In this document: in pieces, positions 8,423-16,874 of the stretch
How the letters are laid out: every line of letters starts with the position of its first letter
Position numbering within the stretch: the stretch's first letter is position 1
The notes under the pieces: generated by a model
What the model saw: the letters and a program-made list of their open reading frames with translations, nothing else
The model's database searches: none
Told to the model about the DNA's origin: nothing
Translations under genes and position numbers: made by a program
DNA from: Glomus cerebriforme
Lineage: Eukaryota > Glomeromycota > Glomeromycetes > Glomerales > Glomeraceae
Reading direction: 5' to 3'
Assembly: GCA_003550305.1 (NCBI GenBank)
Contig: QKYT01000252.1
Span: 125,369-142,992 of the forward strand
DNA length: 17,624 nt

Positions 8423-9132
8423 CTTTTGCTTCCTGAAGTCCATTATGTCTCCAAGGATTGTCCCTGCAAATAAATTTAAATAAAAGAATGTTAGTAATGC
8501 TCTTTAATGAAATTAACAAAAAAACCAACAATAAAAACTTACCTTTCATCTCCTTTTGTCTCCAAGGGACATTTCTACAAAAAAAAAATTCATGAAAAAA
8601 ATGTTAGGAAATGTTCTTAAATGAAATTAATGAAAAAATAACAAAAAAATCCTACCTTTCATGAGTTTTATTTCCTTTTATCTCCAGGGGGTATTCCTAT
8701 AAAAAAAGTTATGAAAAGAATGTTAAGAAATGTTTTTAAATGAAATTAACAAAGAAAAAAATAAAAAGAAACTCACCTTTCATTTTCAGGGGACATTCCT
8801 ATAAAAAAAATCATGAAAAGAACCGTTAGAAATATTTTTAAACAAAATTAACAAAAAAAAATTGAAAAAAACTTACCTTTTATCTCCTTTCGTCTTCAGA
8901 GAGCATTCCTATAAAAAATTATGAAAAGAACATTAGGAAATGTTCTTAAATAAAATTAGCAAAAAAAAAGAATGAAACCTACCTTTTTGTCTCCTTTCAT
9001 CTCCAGAGGGTATTTCTATAAAAAAAATCATGAAAAGAATGTTAGGAAACGTTCTTAAACGAAATTAATGAAAAAAAACAAAAAAAATATTTACTTTTGT
9101 TTCCAGAAACCCATTTCATTTTCAGGATATTT
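8423..9132 (-). repeat. Tandem array of seven mini-exon/intron-like units
   Basis: About seven units with a period of roughly 102-120 bp are read on the minus strand. Each has a short block ending in AAAG, then a donor such as GTAAGT, GTGAGT or GTAGG, a CTAAC-like branch motif about 25 nt before an acceptor TAG or CAG, then the next block. Exon-like blocks are 9095-9132, 8983-9015, 8877-8908, 8777-8798, 8656-8696, 8543-8574 and one starting at 8463 without a clear donor. The intervals between are 79, 74, 78, 80, 81 and 79 nt. In one frame the blocks read as variants of [EK][CY]PL[EK]xKG[DN][EK]. Block lengths of 38, 33, 32, 22, 41 and 32 nt do not all keep frame. It may be a captured piece of a repetitive gene or a satellite made of intron units. 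Confidence 0.75.
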
Positions 9133-9196
9133 CTACAAATAAAATTAATTAAAAGAACGTTAGAAAACGTTTCTAATAAAAAAAAGATTATTGATT

Positions 9197-9287
9197 GATA
9201 ATCTGAATTACATAACCAATAAAACTTAAAAATCAGATCATGTGATAGAGATGCATTCGAACGCAGGTATATTCAAATTTTAAACCC
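9197..9287. repeat. Right terminal inverted repeat (8.2-kb element)
   Basis: Inverted partner of 8218-8308, ending in TTTTAAACCC at 9287. It contains TTCGAACGCAGG at about 9257-9268. Confidence 0.85.
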
Positions 9288-9579
9288 TAATAATAATATA
9301 ATAAATATATCATAAATTGCAATATATTTTATAAATAAAATAACATATATATATATTCATAAATAAAATCAGATAATAATGATAAAAAATTAGTAATAAT
9401 AAATTACAAAAAAATTAAAAATAGGAGATTCTGATATTTTTAATATAAAAACTGGTATAAATTATTGTAAAATTATTTATACTGATTTAAAAATTAGTAG
9501 CTTAATTTAAAAAATTTTATGAAAATTAACATAATGAATTAAAAGTAAGATGTCTGATTTTGAATGATTAGTATAAGAA
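9288..9579. other. AT-rich spacer, no gene seen
   Basis: Microsatellite-like AAT and TA tracts continue from the right flank of the preceding element, followed by AT-rich DNA up to the TA that flanks the MITE-like unit. No frame or RNA gene is apparent. Confidence 0.6.
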
Positions 9580-9581
9580 TA

Positions 9582-10092
9582 AGATCCCAAAATATATATA
9601 AAGGGGTAAGGTGATTTTTGAAATTTTTACTAATAGTTGTACACAAGGGTTTTTTATAAGGTTAGTAAACAAAGTTGACACTTGACTCCAGAAAATCAGA
9701 AAAAATAAGCAAAATAATCTTCTGACCTTAGATTATTATGCAATTTTTTTAAAAAATTAAATTTTTAATTTCTAAGAAAAATTTTTTTATTGAAGTTTTG
9801 AAGTTTTTAATAAAATATTTTAAATAAAAGTATAAGAACTATAGGTTTTTTAATAAGTTAATTGAATTTTTATAAAATAAATAAATTTTTTTTTGATCAG
9901 CAAAATTTATGCAAAAAAATACGCAAATTAAACCCTTTTGCTTAAAAAAAATCCATTAAAAATATGCATTAAAATAACTTAACTTTAACTAAAAAATCCT
10001 TATTTTGTACGTAAATCCAAACCTCACTTAAAATTCCTCTATGATGGTGATGCAATAGTGCACTCTACTCCTATATATATATTTCGGGATCC
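9582..10092. mobile_element. MITE-like element with TA flanks
   Basis: AGATCCCAAAATATATATA at the left end (9582) faces the inverse of GGATCCCGAAATATATATA at the right end (10092); TIR similarity extends about 28 bp. TA dinucleotides lie immediately outside both ends (9580-9581 and 10093-10094), as expected for Tc1/mariner-mobilised MITEs. The 511-bp interior has no coding frame. The AT-rich repeats raise the chance of coincidence, but the GATCCC block plus the exact TA flanks support the call. Confidence 0.55.
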
Positions 10093-10189
10093 TATAAGAA
10101 TCAGCATAATGACTTAAAAACTGAATTTTCTATTTTTTATTAATAAAAAAGAATTTCTGATTTTTTTCAATTTATATCATAAATTTCTG

Positions 10190-10807
10190 GATGTTGGTAC
10201 TAGTAGCCAGCATATATAATTCTTCTTAAAAATATGAAAATGTTTATAATGAATCATACTAGTTTAAAGATCCATTTTGAGTATAATCAGTATTCTTTAT
10301 TTTAGAGATTGGTACTAGCATCTGATCTTTAGAAATTCATTAATATTTCGTACTAGTTTGAAAACCTATAGTGTTGAGGAAAGATTCAGATAAACTGAAC
10401 AAAGATTATTCATCTTGAGAAAAGATTCAAAAGGATTGGTTGGAAGGTTTTATTTTTGGTGCTAGTACTGGGATATGGAAGAAATTTAAAATATATTAAG
10501 TATTAATTATTTAAGGAGGGTTTTGTTTTCAGTCCCTACTCTGAAGACTCATATTACGTAAGTATGACGAGTGATATTTTTTCTATGGAGAATATATATA
10601 TGATACCTATTTCCTTTATGTAATCTGCCTATATGCATTAAATTACTTTAATAAAGTTAGTTAGTATTTCAATTCATCTTCAAAAATATCTGTTCTATAT
10701 AATTTTATTTGTTATTGTATTCTGGGCAATGTCCATTGAATTACAGAATAAAGTTTGTGATGCAGCGCATCTTCAAAAAAAAAAAATTCGTCTTTAAAAA
10801 AAAAAAA
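10190..10807 (+). other. Transcript-like unit with splice-like signals and A-rich 3' end
   Basis: No long frame is present. TTTTGTTTTCAG ends at 10532 and GTAAGTATG starts at 10558, bracketing a 25-nt exon-like block. AATAAA occurs at 10747-10752, 22 nt before a run of 12 A (10775-10786), with a second run of 12 A at 10796-10807. The hexamer TACTAG or its complement appears at 10198, 10257, 10313, 10351 and 10462. This could be a non-coding gene or the 3' end of a retroposed transcript, since genomic A-tails suggest reverse transcription. Neither is proven. Confidence 0.35.
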
Positions 10808-10854
10808 TTTATATTATAAAATTGGCAACAAAAAGTCACAAAACAAATAAATAT

Positions 10855-10884
10855 AGCCAAAAATTAGCATTCTAATTTTTGGCT
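10855..10884. repeat. Perfect 13-bp hairpin, 4-nt loop
   Basis: AGCCAAAAATTAG at 10855-10867 pairs exactly with CTAATTTTTGGCT at 10872-10884 around the loop CATT. It is close downstream of the A-rich runs. No U-tract or gene context supports a terminator role. Confidence 0.6.
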
Positions 10885-11419
10885 AATTTTTACTTATTTA
10901 ACTTGTATAAGTAAAATTTTTGAAAAAATAAGCAAAAGAAATACCAATAATGAAGTAATTAAAAGGTAATAATGCTAAAAATTAGAAGACCTTTTTTATA
11001 AAGAAATATTAAAATAATAATAGTAGCTTATTATAATTGTTTTAAAGTTACATGGTAGCAGAACAATCATTTTCTGCATGACTTTACTATATATAAACTG
11101 AGTTATACAATAACTATAAAAATCATATGTATATAATTAAAAAATAGAAGTAAGTCCAATATAGACAAAAAACTTTATTAATTTTTTTTAAGTATATTAA
11201 GCAAAGGAAGATGTCAAGCATATATTCTTATTGACTTATAATATTACCACTTTTTACTATATATGAAACTGAAATTAGGTATTTCTATTTCTAAAATAAT
11301 CAAAATAATCAAAATAATTTTAACTTAGATTTTTTCAAAAGTCAAAATGCCAAAATTACATTATATCATATGATTTTTATAATAAATAAATAGTATTAAA
11401 ATTTAAAATCTATTATCTT
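10885..11419. other. AT-rich DNA, no gene seen
   Basis: No conserved frame, RNA gene or terminal repeat is seen. Short direct repeats such as AATAATCAAAATAATC occur around 11295-11320. Confidence 0.6.
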
Positions 11420-11669
11420 AACATTTAGTAATTGGATTTTAATAATCTTTATACCATTAGATTTGTTTTAATATAAAGATTTATCTGATATATATTTTCA
11501 TTAATATTGATAAAGATATTACAGTTTAAAGTTTTATATTATTTTATAATTAGGTGATACAAAGTAATAAAATTAGTTTTCATAACCGGTTGGGTCAATC
11601 TGTGTTAAATTTTAAAAAAAAATTTTGTATATTATTACTATACTGGGTACAATTTTGTAAAAAATTAGA

Positions 11670-11706
11670 AAAAAATTTTATATGAATTTTACATATAAAA
11701 TTTTTT
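11670..11706. repeat. Perfect 15-bp AT hairpin
   Basis: AAAAAATTTTATATG at 11670-11684 pairs with CATATAAAATTTTTT at 11692-11706 around a 7-nt loop. It is AT-only except for one C/G pair, so chance is possible. Confidence 0.45.
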
Positions 11707-12351
11707 GAAAAAAATTAAAAGCCGGATTGCTAGATTATTTTCAAAATTTTTATGTTATGAGAACCAATAAATTAAGTTTGTATGACCTTATATAAAATCA
11801 TATGATATAATATAATTTTGGCTTATTTTAATTTTAATTTTGACTTTTAGACCTCAAAACTGAAATATTTTAACTTTTGAGATTTAATTTTGGTTTTATG
11901 TATACAGTTTTTACATTACCTGATTATTAATCATTAAGAATAAATTTGCAAATAAGCTATTGAAAAATAATTGTGATTTGCAATATTGCGAACAATAAGA
12001 TCTAATTTTACAATTTTAGTTAAAATTATATATTATAAATTTTATTAAAGTATAACTCTACCAATATCAATGCTAGAATAATAATTTTACTACTATTCAA
12101 AGACTTTTATTAAGATAAATCAAATAGTATAAATTTTATTAAAATCCAATTACTGAATAATGTTCTGTTACTAATAATTGTTAAATGTTTATAGTTTTAT
12201 TTCTATCAATATTGATAGAAAGATAAATTTTATACCATTCAAATTCTCTCATAGAGACAAATCGATTGATATAATATTCATTAAAATCTAATTATTAGAT
12301 TATGATTTGTTTTCAAAAATTATTAAATGTTTGTGTAGTTGTACCTTTATC

Positions 12352-12905
12352 ACACTGGTCAAAAACTGATCTATCTTACAGATATCTTACAGATATCTTA
12401 TAAATATCGGGTATCCAAAATGCGTAAATTCTGCTATACATCGGGTACCCAATATGTATACTATAGAATTAAAAAATACAATTTATTAATTATCTTGCTA
12501 TCCAGTGATCATAAAATGATGAAATATAGCTCATTCGATTCGCCTCACTGAGACGTATCGAATGGTACTAATTTCGCATTTCTAGGTGCTATAGATGTCG
12601 AGATATTCGATAAATCGTAAAAAAACAAATAAAAAATGCCTATTTGTCAAATATCTCGACATCTATCGCACCTAGAAATGCGAAATTAGTACCATTCGAT
12701 ACGTCTCAGTGAGGCGAATCGAATGAGCTATATTTCATCTTTTTATGATCACTGGATAGCGAGATAATTAATAAATTGTATTTTTTAATTCTATAGTATA
12801 CATATTGGGTACCCGATGTATAGCAGAATTTACGCATTTTGGGTACCCGATATTTATAAGATATCTGTAAGATATCTGTAAGATAGATCAGTTTTTGACC
12901 AGTGT
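12352..12905. repeat. Near-perfect 554-bp foldback (long inverted repeat)
   Basis: The left arm 12352-12607 and right arm 12650-12905 are reverse complements over 256 bp with no net indel. I count only four mismatches: TATCC against TACCC, CTTGC against CTCGC, AAATG against AAAAG, and GCTAT against GCGAT. Pairing continues imperfectly to about 12617/12640, leaving a loop of about 22 nt rich in A. The arms hold internal repeats: CTTACAGATAT twice, and two ATCGGGTA(T/C)CCAA(A/T)ATG motifs. Composition is less AT-rich than the surroundings. It may be a foldback transposon or a hairpin RNA source. An open frame across the left arm (to 12551) has no protein-like signature. Confidence 0.9.
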
Positions 12906-13030
12906 CAATATTGATATTAGAATAATAATATTTATATTATTCAATTTATTTTAATGAGAGAATTTGAATGGTATAAATTTTAATAAAATCTAATCACTAG
13001 ATTTCAAATAATTTGCAATTTAGTATTTTA

Positions 13031-13439
13031 TATAAATTATATAATTGGAATTGCAGAATTGCAGATTACTATATGCAATTTGATTCAAAATTCTGCAATA
13101 TTGCAGATTTGGAAAAATAATTGCAGCATCATTTTTAGTCAATAGTGACCTCATAAAATAATAATTGAATAGCATTGCAATCAAGATAAATAATTAGCAT
13201 AATATAAACTTTAATAGTTATCAATACAAAGATTAGATTACAATGTAAGTTATTTTTTGTTCATTTGATGATTACTTTCTATATTATATCAAATAAATTA
13301 CCTTATATATATTATTATTATTATATATGTCAAAATCAATGTACAAGTATATGAATAGTAACTGAAAGGTGAAAAGAAGTTGAACTGATGTTAAATATTT
13401 TGATAAATTTTGAAAAAGACTTGATGATTTATTTAATAG
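13031..13439. other. AT-rich DNA, no gene seen
   Basis: Short repeats of TTGCAGA and TGCAATTT occur around 13050-13120. A microsatellite-like ATT tract lies near 13311-13325. No coding or RNA feature is supported. Confidence 0.55.
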
Positions 13440-13930
13440 AATTCATAATATAATTGTAAACAAAGTAGAAAAAGCTTTTACCTATACCTTTTATTAAAGA
13501 GATTGAATAGATAATAAGCCAAAAATTATCTAACTAAAAAGCTGAACAATTAAGAAAGTTATATATATTTAGAATCTTCTCATAATCTATCTATAGCTTC
13601 TTCCTTAATTTGTAATAAAGATGATATAGGTAATCCAAAAAATATTAGAACTAATATAGAGATTTTATTTGTTTCAAAATTGAGAAGATTTCTACCAAAA
13701 TTATAATATTTTACATTTTCTAATTTTATACTTATAAATACACCAAAGGATATGAATGGACTGTACCTCTTGTTAATATAAAGAATAAGAATCAGTAGTA
13801 TTCATAATGTATTAGTAATTATCCTTATGGATTTATGAAAGCTAAAAAAATTATTTATAATAGAGAAGGTATATATCCTTTTACAAAATATATAAATTTT
13901 TATTCTAAACTTCTAATGTAATGAATATAT
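13440..13930 (+). pseudogene. Weak coding relic, unidentified
   Basis: Plus-strand frames give protein-like fragments: NKDDIGNPKNIRTNIEILF at about 13613-13670, and in another frame YPYGFMKAKKIIYNREGIYP near 13820-13885. Several stops and shifts separate them. I do not recognise a family. The fragments may be the end of an old gene or chance in lysine/isoleucine-rich AT DNA. Confidence 0.2.
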
Positions 13931-14215
13931 AATAAAGATCATAAATGATTTTCAAGTTTTAATTATATAAAGTATTTTAAAATATAATACTTATATTACT
14001 TAAATAAATATAAAATTTTATATCATAAAGTCATAACTAAAATTTTTGGTTTATTTTTTGATATTCACAAATTAGATTTCTTAAAAAACACTTAAATATC
14101 CTTAAGAATTAGAACTCAACATCTACTATTTACAATTAAAATTTAAAATCTATATTTACTATTTAAATTTAAATCTAGTTTTTTTAGTTCAAATCTAATT
14201 TTAGGTTTCAAATAG
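13931..14215. other. AT-rich DNA, no gene seen
   Basis: AT-rich stretch in which TTTAAATT and TCAAATCTA motifs foreshadow the adjoining minisatellite, suggesting that older, diverged copies of it extend leftward to about 14130. Nothing else is supported. Confidence 0.5.
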
Positions 14216-14340
14216 TTTATTTGTTTTATCTAAATTTAATAAATCCAGTTTATTATTTCATTTAAATTTAATAAATCTAGTTTATTTGTTTCATCTAGAT
14301 TTAATAAATCTAATTTATTTATTTTATTTAAATTTATAGC
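14216..14340. repeat. 33-bp minisatellite, about four copies
   Basis: Units start at 14216, 14249, 14281 and 14314. The consensus is close to TTTATTTGTTTCATCTAAAT followed by TTAATAAATCTAG. Unit lengths are 33, 32, 33 and about 27 bp. The last copy degenerates before its end. Confidence 0.85.
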
Positions 14341-14961
14341 TATTTGCAAAATTTCTAAATCATTCAGTTTATTTTTATTCTGAAAATAAAATTTTTTTCA
14401 TATGCAGTCATATGAGATTTTTACTGATTAGTAATAATTCTAGTTAGATTTTACTCATGGTTATCCTTTGATATCCACAGGTTGGTTGTCAGATGAATTG
14501 ATATAACGGTACTGCCAAGTAAATTTAATAGTTGATCTTTACTGAAAGTATAAGCTTCGTGAATCAGGTTTTTTGCTATTTTTTTCATAAGGAATTTGAA
14601 AACCAGGTTCACAAGCATGAATAAATTCACAGAAGGTATTATTTTAGAGAATATAGAGAGGTTAAATAAATTTAATGATAAATATTATTAAAAGATGTGA
14701 GAGTTCTTTCTGCCAAGTTTCATTGCATCGATAATTAATCGTTAGTATCAGATTAATTGGCTAATATAAATTTAAAATATTATAATGAATAAATGCTATT
14801 ATAAATCTTTAAATATATAGTTTTTTTTATAATTTACCTTATCATCTCTATCTAAATATTCCAAATAATTATGCTTATTTATACCATGCTTATCTCACAA
14901 ATGATTGGACATATTTGAAGTTGAACCTCAACTATAAGGGTATGCTTTAATGTTCAATAAA
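14341..14961. other. No gene seen
   Basis: AT-rich DNA with slightly less biased patches around 14450-14640. I see no conserved motif, tRNA or terminal repeat in either strand. Confidence 0.5.
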
Positions 14962-15177
14962 CTATTTCATTATTACTAGGGTCTTTGTGAAAAAAGTAGG
15001 AAGTATGACTTTGGTTGGCTCAGCCTGTTGCTGGTACCTATCATTATCTGAAGCTACAACAATTTTCTGTATCGTATGATTCATGTCTACATTTTTTTGC
15101 GCCCATGAGAAGTGCGTGCTTGCAGCAGAAGAATGGGTAGTCGAAGAATAGGTAATTGTAATATCAGAATCAGACAT
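14962..15177 (-). CDS. Small hypothetical protein (72 aa) or gene fragment
   Basis: From an ATG at 15177 (MSDSDITITYSS) the minus strand is open to a stop at 14962. An upstream ATG at 15222 is possible, but a splice-acceptor-like TTTTGTTTTAG lies just before the MSDSD start, so the internal ATG is preferred. The product is Ser/Thr-rich at the N-terminus, then has a polar middle (NVDMNHTIQK, DNDRYQQQAEPTK). It has no signal peptide, membrane segment or recognised domain. Base use is clearly less AT-rich than its neighbours, which argues for a real exon or a gene remnant, but length alone is weak evidence. Confidence 0.3.
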   Translation of the reverse strand: MSDSDITITYSSTTHSSAASTHFSWAQKNVDMNHTIQKIVVASDNDRYQQQAEPTKVILPTFFTKTLVIMK

Positions 15178-15416
15178 AGTAACTAAAACAAAAGAAGAAT
15201 GAAAAGATAATAATTTCCGCATTTCAGTTTTCTATTTAAATTTATAGTTATGAAATAAAGAGTGAAAGATTTCTATATTTTATTTGATTTAACGCACAAT
15301 AATATCAGATTACATTTAATTATATTCTAGTTTTCAATATTTTTTTAAAAAAATGAAACAAAAGTAGCAAAGGAGGAAGAAATAAAAAAAATTAACAATA
15401 TTTAACTGATTTATTA

Positions 15417-15485
15417 AATCCAGATTAATTTAAGGGAACCGGATTTATTATATCTTAATCTGGATTAAAAAATAAATTCAGTTCC
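15417..15485. repeat. Interleaved inverted repeats
   Basis: AATCCAGATTAA (15417-15428) pairs exactly with TTAATCTGGATT (15455-15466). GGAACCGGATTTA (15435-15447) pairs with TAAATTCAGTTCC (15473-15485) with two mismatches. The order A-B-A'-B' is pseudoknot-like. It may mark the boundary of an unrecognised element or be coincidence. Confidence 0.5.
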
Positions 15486-15489
15486 AAAC

Positions 15490-16860
15490 TCTATGACCAC
15501 AGTATGGATTTGCTATAGAGGCACAAGACAAACAACATGAGCAAAATGTAAACCACTTTCACAAAGATCTGAAAAATAGTTGATATGTGGTCAGATTATA
15601 AAAGAATACTGCGAAGAAAATTGGATTGTTTTCTCATTGATTAAGCTCAAAACTTTAAATGCTTTTGAGATTTCACTTGACTATAATTTTATTCATCCGG
15701 AATTACAAAAAAAATTCCTTTGATATCATACTGTATACATGTTAAAAATCATGAGCTCAAAGTGATAAAGTCTGCTTTACAAAGCAAAGTGGTGTTTCTA
15801 CACTAATGCCTACGAACTGGGTTTTCACTTGTCATTTCAACATTAACTCCATTGATCCGGTTCTAATAATAGATATTCTAGATAAAACAAAAATGGGTTG
15901 TCAGTTATACTCATATGAAACATGAAGTGTCAAAAATAAATTAAGTGTATTAACCTTATTAAAAGCTTAGCAGAAAAACTTATGTTGCTTGCCTACCATT
16001 ATGCTTTCACTCCTCAGAAAACTACGAAAAAGAGTCATTAGTTCACAAGTTCAGGAGTTGTTTCTTTGGAAATGCATAATCACAATAAATATTCATACCT
16101 TATTTGTGTAATGTCTTTATCTGGAAATAATTTCTTTGCCAGTACTTCCTTTAAACTGCAATATGTTGGCTTCTTTTAAACGAGTCAGCAAAAATATCGT
16201 TATGGTCAGAGTAAGAAAATGTGAGAAAAAATCACTTATCAGATTCCTGATATCGGGCTAGTGATATTATATTCAGTGATCATTATTGTGCTATTAATAC
16301 AGTAATAAGTCACCATTATACTGCAACTGTATTACGTTTCATCATTAGATCGCTGACACCTTATTTGGATACTTCCAATTTTTTGATTTTTCACATTCGG
16401 TCTATTTGGTTGTACTTATCCAAAATGACAAGCCACTTTTAATTATTTTATTATTGATGTTTCTTTTTTCTTTTTCTTCTGGAAAATCTTACTTAGTCCA
16501 ATTTTGCTAAATATAGTTTTAGTAATACTTACGCATTTAGGATATAAGTGGGCAAGGTATATCATCATTCTTTTTCAAATCGACAAAATGCCATGCTCAC
16601 AAAGTATTTCTTAGGGAAAACCACCTCTATAAAAGAATGAAATTTCCAAAGGAATTTTCTGAAGAAACCAAATGACAAGTCATTTTATGATGTGATATTA
16701 TTCAAGAATGATGATGATGAAATTTTTTGTAATGATCCATTATTGATAATCAACCAGCTGAAATATTACGGAAAATAATGTTGCCGCAGGTATAACCATA
16801 AATATTATATAATCTACTTCAAAAGTTTTTCTAACTTTATTTTCTGGATTGGTAATTAAA
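15490..16860. other. Unassigned, less AT-rich segment; possible gene relic
   Basis: Composition shifts to visibly more G and C than elsewhere. On the plus strand one frame from about 15540 to 16176 has about ten stops among protein-like text such as NWIVFSLIKLKTLNAFEISL and KSLAEKLMLLAYHYAFTPQK. The stop count is not far enough below chance to be decisive. I found no recognisable domain on either strand. It may be a decayed gene or an old transposon interior. Confidence 0.3.
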
Positions 16861-16874
16861 AGAACTCGAAACTA

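Larger units (their letters stand above)
8218..9287. mobile_element. MULE-like non-autonomous element carrying mini-exon array
   Basis: A 1,070-bp unit starts GGGTTTAAAATTTGAAT and ends in the inverse. Terminal inverted repeats of about 90 bp (8218-8308 and 9197-9287) share CCTGCGTTCGAA and ACATGAT blocks. The nine bases on each side read TAATAATAA, consistent with a 9-bp target duplication, but the insertion site is an AAT microsatellite so this is weak. Long inverted repeats with 8-10 bp duplications are typical of Mutator-like elements. There is no transposase; the interior is the tandem exon/intron-like array described separately. Confidence 0.7.
11420..13030. repeat. Diverged AT-rich repeat family (four copies)
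   Basis: A repeat containing CAATATTGAT, then ACAAATC or its variants, TATAAATTTTATTAAAATC and TAATTACTG-like blocks occurs at about 12059-12203 and 12204-12351, in tandem with a period near 145 bp. It recurs at about 12904-13030 in the same orientation. A further copy at about 11420-11530 is inverted. The copy at 12904 follows directly on the one at 12204 if the foldback between them is removed. It is satellite-like; no coding potential is seen. Confidence 0.6.

Noticed and set aside
8423..9132. CRISPR-like array
   Set aside because: Units are about 110 bp, diverged throughout and without unique spacers; the host appears eukaryotic and splice-like signals explain the conserved parts better.
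12339..12551. 70-residue open frame over the left foldback arm
   Set aside because: It lies within the inverted repeat, has no domain or protein-like signature, and its codons simply follow the repeat sequence.
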